A stretch of DNA of 64,000 nucleotides, from positions 10,800,501-10,864,500 of the forward strand of contig JAUCBN010000035.1 of the NCBI GenBank assembly GCA_035048815.1. The letters run 5' to 3'. The notes under the pieces were generated by a model. It was given only the letters and a program-made list of their open reading frames with translations, did no database searches and was not told the DNA's origin. Source of the DNA: Abelmoschus esculentus. Lineage: Eukaryota > Streptophyta > Magnoliopsida > Malvales > Malvaceae. The stretch's first letter is position 1. Each line of letters opens with the position of its first letter. The translations under genes were made by a program, and so were the position numbers. Below are positions 44,526 through 55,013 of this stretch, one piece after another.

Positions 44526-46073
44526 TTGAGTTGAGAGCAATGTTTGCTAGATTGAGTATTTCTAAGGAAGGTGGTTTGGTAGCGGAGTTGCAAGTAAAAC
44601 CTGTTTTGGTTGAGATGATCAAGGTGAAACAGTTAGAGGATGAGGCTTTGGTACCTTTTATGGAGGATATTGCTGAGGGTAGACCGACCGAGTATCATTT
44701 TGATGATGATGAGGTGTTATACTTTAGAGGTCGAGTTATGGTGCCGGATGATCAGGAGTTGAGGCAACCTATCTTGGTGGAAGCTCATACTAGTCCGTTT
44801 GCTATGCATCCGGGTAGTGTGAAGATGTATAGAGATCTCAAAAGTGTGTACTTTTGGGTTGGTTTAAAGAAGGATGTGACAGAGTTTGTTTCTCGTTGTA
44901 TGGTGTGTCAGCGGGTGAAAGCTGAACATCAGTTTCCCTGTAGGTTTATTACAGCCGTTTCAAGTTCCGGAATGGAAATAGGAGAGAATCACCATGGATT
45001 TTGTGACGGGGTTGCCGTTAACATCGTCCAAAAGGGATTCCACATGGGTGATTGTGGAAAGGTTTATGAAGTGTGCACATTTTTTTGCCGTGCATACGAC
45101 GTATTCCATGGATAAGTTAGCAGATTTGTATGTTTCTGAGATAGTGAGATTGCATGGTGTACCTAAGTCGATCATATCGGATAGAGATCCGTGGTTTATA
45201 TCCAAGTTTTGGAGGAGTTTGCAGACAACTTTGGGTACGAGACTTAGCTTTAGTACAGCTTATCATCCAACGACGGATGGACAGTCTGAGCGTGTTATTC
45301 AGACTTTGGAAGATATGTTGAGGTGTTGTGTCATTGAGTTTCAAGGTTCTTGGGAGAAGCAATTGCCGTTGGTAGAGTTTGCTTATAATAATAGTTTTCA
45401 GACAAGTATACAGATGGAACCGTTTGAGGCGTTATATGGGCGTAAGTGTCGTACACCTTTATGTTGGAAGGAAGTTGGAAAGAAGTATGTTTCTTTGCCT
45501 CAAGTGTTGAAGGATACGGATGAGAAAGTTAAGTTGATATGTACTAAAGTTAAGGAAGCTTCGGATAGGCAGAAGTCCTATGCCGATTTGAAGCTTAGGG
45601 AGATAGACTATGATGTTGGGGACAAAATGTTTCTTAAGGTTTCTCTATGGAAGAAGGTGATGAGGTTTGGACGAAAGAATAAGTTGAATCCTCGTTTTAT
45701 TGGACCATATGAGGTGTTGGAGCGTGTTGGTCCTGTTGCTTATAGATTGAGGTTGCCAGAGGAGTTGAGTAAGATGCATGGTATTTTTCATGTATCAATG
45801 CTTCGTAGATATAGATCGGATCCTTCACATGTTGTTCCGATTGAGGAGATCGAGTTAAGGGAGTATATGAGTTGTGAGGAAGAACTGATGAGGATTTTGG
45901 ATGTGGATACAAAGGTTCTTCAAGAGAAGACCATAGATTTGGTTAAAGTGCTTTGGAAACACCGAGGTGTGGAAGAAGCAATTTGGGAGACAAGGAAGAA
46001 TATGGAGGAGCAGTTTCCTCACTTGTTTACTTCAGGTAAATTTCGAGGACGAAATTTTCTTAAGAGGGGGAGA
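44526..46073 (+). pseudogene. pol: Integrase and chromodomain of H2
   Basis: The HHCC finger is seen in TSPFAMHPGSVKMYRDLK and CMVCQRVKAEHQ. A one-base insertion near 44940 shifts the frame, and the Trp codon before the core start is TAG (44979-44981 region). The core then reads MDFVTGLP, SDRDPWFISKFWR, YHPTTDGQSERVIQTLEDML, supplying the D, D, E triad. The GPY/F tail (FIGPYEVLERVGPVAYRL) is followed by a chromodomain: RILDVDTKVL, VKVLWKHRGVEEAIWE. The chromodomain would direct integration toward methylated histone marks. The frame runs through SGKFRGRNFLKRG into the purine tract. Confidence 0.88.
46038..46057 (+). other. GAGGAC stem-loop upstream of the H2 purine tract
   Basis: Arms AAATTTC and GAAATTT (seven pairs), loop GAGGAC. 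The stem ends 18 bases before the 3' LTR. It overlaps the end of the pol frame. Confidence 0.8.
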
Positions 46074-46075
46074 GT
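46062..46075 (+). other. Polypurine tract of H2
   Basis: AAGAGGGGGAGAG-type tract adjoining the 3' LTR. Confidence 0.9.
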
Positions 46076-46970
46076 TGTAACATCCCATTTTTGGGGTTAT
46101 TAGTTTAGGCCTTAGTTAGGAGAATTCGATTCGGGTCGAATCGGGTTCCCCGGTTCATTATTCCGGGGAAAGTAAAATAAGGATATTTTTAATTAGGAAA
46201 AATAATATTTTTGGAATATGGTTTAAAATATTGAAAATGTGTTTCAAAATTAAAAAAAAGTAATTTGAATTTTATAATGATTTTTAATTATGCTTAATTA
46301 TGTATAAGTGACCAATTTATAATTTTTGGAAAAATTGGAGGACCTATTTAGTAATTTTCAAAAATTTAATGTTTTAGTGAATAAATTGAAAATCAAGCTA
46401 AACTTAGAATCCTTAGAGGGACATAAACCCATTTCTAATTTTTAATAATGATTTATTCACCAAAATGTATTTTAATTACTTTAATTAGAGATTTTTAATC
46501 ATTTTCTCTTAAAACTACTTTTTTTCTCATTTTCTCTCATCTTTTACTCTCATTTTATCTCCACTTTCTCTTCATCTTTTCTCTTCAATTCCTTGCTGAT
46601 TTTTGCATCTTTTTCAAGAAAGATTACATCATTTTCATTATCTTTCCATCCTTTACAAAACCTAAGCATCAATTTCATCAAATCAACATCAAATTGCAAA
46701 GAATCAAGAAGAGGAAATTACATCTTTTTGGTGAATAGAACTTGAAGGTAATTTTCTGGATTTTTATTCTTTTCTAAGTTTCTTTATTGAAATTCCCAAG
46801 TATTAGCTTGCTAATCTTTGAATAAAAACTTAATTCTATGTTTTTAATGTTAGATCTAGTGATTTTGTGAATGTTTTTGTAAAATCTTTTTGGATCTTAT
46901 TTAATGCTGAAGTTAGATGGATTCAATTATGTTTTTATGTTAAATAAATGATTAATTGAGTCTTCATTTG

Positions 46971-46975
46971 ATTGC
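46971..46975. repeat. Target-site duplication ATTGC of H3, left copy
   Basis: Identical to 58457-58461. Confidence 0.9.
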
Positions 46976-49900
46976 TGTAACATCCCGTTTTGGGGATTAT
47001 TAGTTAGGCTCAGTTAGGGGAATTCAATTCGGGACGAATCGGGTTCTCCGGTTCATTAATTCTGTGAAAAATGAAATAAGGATATTTTTAATTAAGAAAA
47101 ATAATAAATTGAAAGGTGGTTTGAAATAGTAAAAATATGTTTCAAAATTAAAAGAAAATAATTTGGATTTTATAATGATTTTTAATTATGCTTAATTATG
47201 CATAAATGATCAATTTGTAATTTTTGGAAAATTGGAGGATTTATTGTGTAATTTTCGACAATCATAATATTTTAGTGACTAAATTGAAAAGCAAGCTAAA
47301 CTTAGAATCCTTAGAGGGCCATAAACCCATTTTTAATTTTTGATGATGATTTATTCACCAAAATATATTTTATTTACTTTAATTTGGGTTTTTAATCATT
47401 TTCTACTAAAACCACTTTTTGACCCATTTTCTCTCATCTTTTTCTCTCATTTTCTCTCCACTTTCTCTTCATCTTTTCTCTTCAATTCCTTGCTGATTTT
47501 TGCACCTTTTCCCACAAAGATTACATCACTTGCATCATCTATCCATCCTTTACAAAACCTAAGCATTGATTTCATCAAATCTACATCAAATTGCAAGGAA
47601 TCAAGAAGGGGAAAATCTTATATTTTTGGTGAATAGATCTTGAAAGTAATTTTCTGGATTTTCATTCTTTTCTAAGGTTCTTTATTGAAATTCCCATGTA
47701 TTAGCTTGCTCATCTTTGAATAAACACTTGATTCTATGTTTTTAAAGTTAGATCTAATGTTTTTGTGATGTTTTTGTGAGATCTTTTTGGATCTTGTTTA
47801 ATGCTGGAAATTAAATGAATTCAATCATGTTTTTATGTTGATTTAATGATTAATTGAGTCTTGATTTGAGATCACATTAATTTAATCCCAGAATAATGCA
47901 ATCAGTGTAGTTTGAAAGTGCTTTTCGGTTGTTTTATGGGCTGTTTTAGATGCTTAAATGTTGCTGGAGATATAAGGATGTTTTGGAAGTGTTTTTGGAT
48001 CATATTTGAGGTGGATTAGGTGTTAGATTCATTAGGTTTTGGGCTGATGTTGTTCGGATGCGTTTCGGCTTAGTTTTCGGTCTTTTCGGCTAAGTTTTTG
48101 GTAGTTTAATGGTGATTGGATATGGCTGTTGGTTTGAGCATTTTATGATGTGGGAATGCTCTGTTTTTAATGTTGTAGAAGAGTTACAAGAAGAAGCTTG
48201 ATTGCTGGTGCGTTTGGTGCGATCATCGGATTGCGGCGAAAGCTCGTTTCGCTTGTTGGTGAGTGGTTTTCGGATTTAAGCGAATCGCGTTTGGTACGTT
48301 CTGTTTTTGGGGGCTACAGAAGTGTGTGAAAACCTTCCATAGTTCAAGAGTAAGTAAAGTATTTGTTTTGTTAAACCGATGTGAATTTCGGCTATATTTT
48401 ACAAAGGTATTATGTTGATAAAGCATGAGATTTATGGAAGTGCATGAGCATGTTTTGAATTGATGCATATATGAGAGGTGCTTGCTGAAAATGCATGATT
48501 TATTTAGTATCCATGATTATGGAAAACTATGAGAAATGTTTTGGATTACAACATGGTTATTTGCCTTATACATGATGGTGCCTTTGGGCATGGCTTTTGG
48601 TTCATTTGTTGAACATGTTATGCATGTATTATGAGCAGCAAGTTATCATGCACATTTGATTATGATTTTGGCTTAGTGACACTATTTTTGATTCGAATAC
48701 GAATGACGTCATTAGGATTGTTTTAAGTGCACTATAATCAAAACAGAGAATACAGAATATTGCCTACACGTAACAAGGTTGACTTTGTGTCCAACCGTGC
48801 GTGGTAGAGCCGCCTACACGTAACAAGGGTGACTATGTGTCTGATTGTGCGTGGTAGTGCTAAAGTTGACTTAGTGTCATGTTGAAGTTGACTTAGTGTC
48901 ATGTTAAAGTTGACTTAGTGTCATGTTAATGGGGACTTAGTGTCCTGATGGGACGAATGTCTCATAGATCCGTGTATTCGGTGAGCTCAAGGTTCACACT
49001 AAGTGTTCACTAGAAAGCCAATATACATACATGGAATTGAGAAAAGGTTTGAGCATCATTTATAAATTGTTTTGATAAGGTTATGTGAATTCAAGGATAC
49101 ATATGATTTGATGAACTTGGGCATGGAATTTTAGCATGCATGATTTAATTATGAAGTGCAAATAATGTTTTCTTCATGGTTTTAAATTGATGCATTGATG
49201 ATTATTTGTGGAGCTACCTCACTAAGCAAGTTTGCTTAAGCTCTCCTTTCATCTTTGTAGAAAAAATTAAGGCACTTGGAGCTTCGTTCGGGGAAAGGAA
49301 ACCAAGGGGAAGATTACTTGGAACTTGGTATGTTTTTGGCAAATAAATTGGGCAAGGCAATGTGTAACTCAATCTATGAGAGGAGCGAACTTTTAGGCTT
49401 TGTTTCATGATGTAATAAGACCATTATTGACTGAATGTTACTTGATGAACTTTGGATATCTTTGAGTTGTGAAGCATGGTTTAGCATGATAGTTATGTTA
49501 CTATTCAATCTTAGGAAGCATGCCTATAGGTCTCTTTGTGATCTTTTCAAATGGTTTAAGGTGTGTTTATACTGATGAATATGCCTAGGATTGTTGCATA
49601 TAGTTTCGGGTTATTAATGTTTACGTTTGGGTGGCTTAGATGAGCTTGAAACGTCCCACCCCAGTCTCGAACACAAGGGGTATCGATACACCCTGTGGCT
49701 GTATCGATACCATTACGCCACTGGACGTGCTTGTTTCGAAACAGGGTTCAGTACCATTATGCTACTGGAATAGCCTGTTCTGATACACTTTTTGGCCAGT
49801 ATCGAAACAGGAGACGTGTTCCGAAACATCCTAAGGGCTGTTTCGAAACACATGGCTTAAAAGGGCAATTTGAGAGTTTTGATTGCATGTAACGTAGGAT

Positions 49901-50428
49901 TTGTTTTAGTAATGAATATAGTGGATTTATGTGTGAATTTAGATGATGTTGTGACACCATGATTCATGTTTTATTCCGAATATACATTGCATGATTTAAA
50001 ATGGATGAAGTATCTAAGGTTACATACTTTGCAATTAAGTCCATAAATGCTAGAACGTAAGATCGATTAATTAAGATTACCTCATTTCTTCTGGTTTGCA
50101 TGATGAGTGTGTTAAGCATGTTTATTTGTCATCCGATGGATTGATTGTGGTTATGGTAATGCATAATAGCTTTCCTACATTTGTGTTCCCTAATCATGTA
50201 TGAACTTAATTGATTTACTTATCATGACTGAACTGCGTCCGACTCTGTATTACTTATGTTAATCACACATAGGAAATTAATTGTGCATCTAGACAAGATA
50301 ATAATAATAAAAAAAAGTATCACGGTTTTAGGGTTGTTTATCGAATTGAACCTTCGTGGGTTTGGTTTGATATTCTCCGTGTGACCCATTAGTGCCGGTT
50401 TCGTCTAGGCCGGGCTAAGGGGGTTACA
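46976..50428 (+). repeat. 5' LTR of H3 (3453 bp)
   Basis: TGTAACATCCCG to GGGGGTTACA. It has four 22-bp-type repeat units near 48856-48950 and a palindrome cluster at 49680-49852. Confidence 0.9.
49680..49852. repeat. Palindrome cluster in 5' LTR H3
   Basis: GTATCGATAC at 49680 and 49701 (21 apart), then GTTTCGAAAC, GTATCGAAAC, GTTCCGAAAC and GTTTCGAAAC to 49852. The spacer word CCACTGGACG is shared with H1 and H2. Confidence 0.85.
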
Positions 50429-50433
50429 TTTGG

Positions 50434-50446
50434 TGGTATCAGAGCC
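50434..50446 (+). other. Primer-binding site of H3
   Basis: TGGTATCAGAGCC, five bases after the LTR. Confidence 0.9.
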
Positions 50447-50779
50447 AGGTTGAATAAAATATGTGATTGGTTTTAATAAAATGTGTTGTTGGTTTGAAAA
50501 GTGTGTAGTTGGTTGGTTAAACCATGTATACGGTTGCTAAGTTGTGTGTTTAAATGTGTGATTGATCATGATGTGTGTGATTGAGCATGATATGTTGTTG
50601 GTATGTGAGAATCTATTTATGAAGATTGTACTTTGAGTAATGATGATTAAATTGGAGATTATCGGTTACACATTGCCACTGTCAATATATTTTCAGATGC
50701 TCTCAGATTTCCCTTGGTTCTTGCCCGAATGTAAGTTTATTTTATTTGGATATTATGTTTTAAACTGCATGTTTAAAGT

Positions 50780-51000
50780 TTTTGGAATATGCTTATGAGA
50801 CGTGAAACACGAGCTAGTGTTGGTATGAACGTTAATGGTCAAGATTATGGATGAAACGACTGCTAGGGAAGAGTAAATTCTACTTCCTCTGTGAGTGTGC
50901 CTTCGGTTAGGCCGGAAGGTTAGTTTGTGGTGTTGCATTATTCTTTCGGTTGTGTTTTAGTCTGCTGAAGCAGGTACGAATGTTGCTATTCTTACTTGGG
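50780..51000 (+). pseudogene. gag: Worn gag start of H3
   Basis: Reading RRETRAS near 50795 aligns with the gag start of H2 and shares preceding non-coding words (CTTGCCCGAATGTAA). Stops and indels follow at once and similarity fades before 51000. Confidence 0.55.
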
Positions 51001-53380
51001 AGTTGTCAATAAGATGGTAGTTGAAGTTGTTGGAATTGAGGATGTTATTTGTGAGTGTGAACAATAATCATGCATAGAATAAGAGAACATATATGTATAT
51101 ATCTATAGATAATGTAGGACATGCATGTATCTTTGAGCAGGACATTAGAAATTGCATTTACATGCGCATGCATTTGCATAGGCATTTATGAGGGCATACA
51201 GGAAATCATGCATACATTTGTTCACACTTGCGAGTAGCTCTTTGAGGGTGAAGGGGGAGTGTGGTTGGTTCTTTTAAGGTGAAGTTGAAAAAAAAAGGGT
51301 TGAAAGAACTTTCTTGTGGTGTTAAGCTGAGCGTGTAGTGAGCAAGCTACCCTTTTGGATAGGGAATAGTCTTGGATGAACAATGAGTGGTTGGTTTCGG
51401 AGATGTGAATGTTTGAAACCAAGATAAGTACACTGTGTTATGGTTAGTTTGAGTTGGTTATTACTAAGGGAAGGGCTGAGTTTTGCGGATTCTTTCTAGT
51501 TAAGATCTGGAGGTTGTAACAAGGTTGCAGCATGTTTTGTAGAGTAAGGCGGGTTGGTATTTTTCTTGAGTGATGTGAAACTGTTTTGTGGGAATTACAT
51601 GGAATTATTTGTAGTGTGGTTAGTGTGCAGTTAGATCGGAGGTTGTGACCAATCTGGTATGGTCAGGATGGAAGTAAAATATGAGATACATATTGGTATG
51701 AGAGTTGTGGAATCAAGGTTTTGAATCATAGATTGTTGTGATCTTGAGAGGTTTGGTTGTACTATAAAGAAGGAAAGTGTACACGTTGTGTTTATAGGAT
51801 GTTAAGTTGGATATAATTCGGGTAAAGTTAGTTTTTGATGATGTCTGAGTGGTGTGATATAGATCGCTGGACAATTTATGGTTTGTAGCAATTGTTCAGT
51901 CTTATGGGTTTGTTTTTATCGGAAAAGTGTTTTGAGGTTTTGTGTTCGGTGGGTTCGTGTTTGTGGATGTTTCATCATTATGGTTACCGCTTTGGCAAGG
52001 TTATAAAATAAGAGATGTTGGAGCAAGTAGAAGGAATGATTCTACAAGTTTGGATTTTGTTGTGGTATAGCTAATGTAGGAGTTGGGTTGTCGATAAGTT
52101 GATAATGAAAAAAAAAGTTTTGGGTTAAGTATCAAGGCACTTAATGATGTGTAGATTTTAAAGTTTGAACCATAGTGTTGAGTTGGTTGTGGTGGCTAAA
52201 CCTTAAGTTGGAGAAAAATATTGTGGTTGTGATGAGTATAATGTTGAGGTTGACACAAAGTTGGTAAGTTTCTTGTATGATATGTTTGGTAGGATGTTAG
52301 CAACTGGGGATGACTTGGCTTACATAAGGATGCTTGCAATGGGAGTTTGTTGTGTGAGATAAGCCTGGGTTGTTGTGGAGTTACAAGGGAAGATGTTCGG
52401 TTAAACTATAGGGAGACCTAGTTATATGGTGGATCTGTGAGCGAAATTCAACTTTGGTAAAGTTGATCGGGGACAAGTCGTGGCAAAGTGTTTGTTGAGG
52501 GTCTAGTGAAGGATATGTTCTTGGCAAGGTTTAGTTTTGTGTTGAGAATCTTTTTGTGTTATGTTAACCGCATGATTACTACGGAAAGTGTCGAGATGGA
52601 ATGGTATCTTGAGCAGGGCTTATAGTAATCTTTTTCCATGGGTTTGGTGGTGAATGTTGTGGTAGGAGTTGGAAAAAAAAACATGTGTATTTGACTAAGC
52701 TGGTTTGGATTATGTTGAAATCATATGTAAATGTTTGTCATGCTGATAAGGTAAGTGAGTATCAGTTTTTCTTTGGGTTATTAGTAGTAAGGGTACCAAG
52801 AATGAAGTCGAAAAGAATCGTCATAAGTTTGGTAGTAAGTTCTATCGATGGTATGGAGTTTTCTTATGAGGGTTGTTGGGTCAATCGTTTGTTTGAGTAC
52901 GGTTTTCTTGGGTTTCTAAGTTCCGTTGGGAAGTTGTGTGATTGGTGTATCTATAACATAATAAGATTTGAAAGTTTTTAGGACCGACATAGGTTGCTGT
53001 TTGGATGTTGGATTTTATCATTCATAGGTAAGTGGATGATATGTTGTGACGTTGTGATATGGTTAATATGACTCATAATGAAGTTGTTGGTGGTGGTGGA
53101 GCTTGCTTAAAACAATGTTGACGGTTTTATGCAAAGTTAGTCTGAAGTTTGTTGTGTGGAGTGGAGGTTGGTGAGAGGCTTAGTTGGTTACCTAGTATGT
53201 GGGAGGATGTCAAAAGTAAGGTAAGTTCGATGGTGATAGTGTGGAAACCGTTGCGGTTATCAAGAGTTGGTTATCAACCTTATGGTGTTTTCTTTTGAGT
53301 TATGTTTTCTATAGAGGTTGAGATGGTATGGTGGTTTGTGTATTGTTGCTTAGGTGTGAGGAGGAAATTGGTTGGTTGTC
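51001..53380 (+). other. Unrecognised interior of H3
   Basis: About 2.4 kb rich in G and T with stops in all frames. The place corresponds to gag, protease, reverse transcriptase and most of RNase H in H2, but I find none of their motifs. It may be coding sequence decayed beyond recognition or replacement sequence. A 98-codon frame at 52685-52981 has no recognisable domain. Confidence 0.5.
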
Positions 53381-53745
53381 TGAAGAGGGTAAGTGTGGGT
53401 TGTCTGTTGTGTATCATCCGGGAAAAGCTAAGGTGATGACTGAATCTTTGAGCCGTAAGACGGCGGTTGAGTTGAGAGTGATGCTTGCTAAGTTGGGTAT
53501 ATCAAAGGAAGGGGGTTGAGTGGTGGAATTGTAAGTAAAGCCTGTCTTGGTTGAGAAAATAAGGTGAAACAGTTAGAGGATGAGACGTTGGTACCTTTTG
53601 TGAAGGATATTGTTGGAAGTAGACCGACCGAGTATCGTTTTGATGTGGATGAGATGCTGTGGTTTGGGGGTCAGATTATGGTGCCGGATGATGTTGAGTT
53701 AAGGTAAGCTTTTTTTTAGCAGAAGCACATACTAGCCCGTTTGCT
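53381..53745 (+). pseudogene. pol: RNase H tail and integrase linker of H3
   Basis: VVYHPGKAKVMTESLSRKTA followed by VELRVMLAKLGISKEGG corresponds to the RNase H end of H2; the last catalytic Asp (ADTLS in H2) is Thr-Glu (MTESLS). A TGA follows Gly-Gly. The linker continues in other frames with stops at about 53530 and 53706. Confidence 0.75.
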
Positions 53746-54960
53746 ATGCACCCGGGTAGAGTGAGGATGTATAGAAATCTCAAAGGTGTGTACTTTTGGG
53801 TTGGTTTAAAGGAGGATGTGACGGAGTTTGTATCTCGTTGTATGGTGTGTCAGCGAGTGGAAGCTAAACATCAGTTCCCTTCAGGTTTGTTACAGCTGGT
53901 TCAAGTTCCAGAATGGAAATGGGAGAGTTATCATGGATTTTGTGACGAGGTTACCTTTAACACTGTCCAAAAAGGATTCTATATGGGTGATTATTGATGG
54001 ATTTACGAAGTGTGCACATTTTGTTGTTGTGCATACGACGTACTCCATGGATAAGTTGGCAGATTTGTATGTTTCTGAGGTGGTGAGATTGCATGGTGTG
54101 CCTAAGTCGATCATATCGGATAGGGATCCGCGGTTTACATCCAAGTTTTGGAGGAGTTTACCGATAGCTTTGGGTACGAGGCTTAGTTTTAGTACGGCTT
54201 ATCATCCACAGACGGATGGACAGTTTGAGCGTGTTATACAGACTTTGGAGGATATGTTGAGGTGTTGTATCATCGAGTTTCATGGTTCTTGGGAGAAGCG
54301 GTTGCCGTTGGTAGAGTTTACTTATAATAATAGTTTTCAGACGAGTATACAGATGGCACCATTTGAGGCGTTGTATGGGCGTAAGTGTCGTACACCTTTG
54401 TGTTGGAAAGAAGTGGGACAGAAGTATGGTTCTTTGCCTCAAGTGTTGAAGGATACGGATGAGAAGGTTAAGTTGATATGTACTAAACTTAAGGAAGCTT
54501 CGGATAGGCAGAAGTCCTATGCTGATTTGAAACGTAGGGAGATAGAGTATGATGTTGGGGACAAGGTGTTTCTTAAGGTTTCTCCATGGAAGAAAGTGAT
54601 GAGGTTTGATCGTAAGGGGAAGTTGAGTCATCGTTTTATTGGACCATATGAGGTGTTGGAGCGTGTTGGTCCTGTTGCTTATAGGTTGAGGTTACCTGAG
54701 GAGTTGAGTAAGATGCATGATGTTTTTCATGTATCGATGCTTCGTAGATATAGATCGGATCCTTCTCATGTTGTACCGGTTGAGGAGATCGAGTTAAGAG
54801 AGGATATGAGTTATGAGGAAGAACCGGTGAGGATTTTGGATGTGGATACAAAGGTTCCTCGTTGGAAGACTATAAACCTGGTTAAAGTGCTTTGGAAACA
54901 CCGAGGTGTCGAAGAGGAAACTTAGGAGACATGAAAAAGTATAGAGGAGCAGTTTCCTCA
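53746..54960 (+). pseudogene. pol: Integrase and truncated chromodomain of H3
   Basis: The finger half MHPGRVRMYRNLKGVYFWVG and CMVCQRVEAKHQF is followed by a frameshift near 53930 (EWKWES in place of EWKWERI). From 53936 the core is open: MDFVTRLP, SDRDPRFTSKFWR, YHPQTDGQFERVIQTLEDML, giving D, D, E. FIGPYEVLERVGPVAYRL and the chromodomain start RILDVDTKV, VKVLWKHRGVEEET follow; a TAG replaces the Trp of the WET motif at about 54925. It is the least damaged integrase of the window. Confidence 0.88.
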
Positions 54961-54976
54961 CTTGTTTACTTCAGGT

Positions 54977-54995
54977 AAATTTTGGGATGAAATTT
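54977..54995 (+). other. Variant stem-loop upstream of the H3 purine tract
   Basis: Arms AAATTTT and GAAATTT with a GGGAT loop. The loop lost a base, but the arms can still form seven pairs with one G-U. It ends 18 bases before the 3' LTR. Confidence 0.6.
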
Positions 54996-54999
54996 TCTT

Positions 55000-55013
55000 A
55001 AGAGGGGGAGAGT
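55000..55013 (+). other. Polypurine tract of H3
   Basis: AAGAGGGGGAGAG-type tract adjoining the 3' LTR. Confidence 0.9.
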
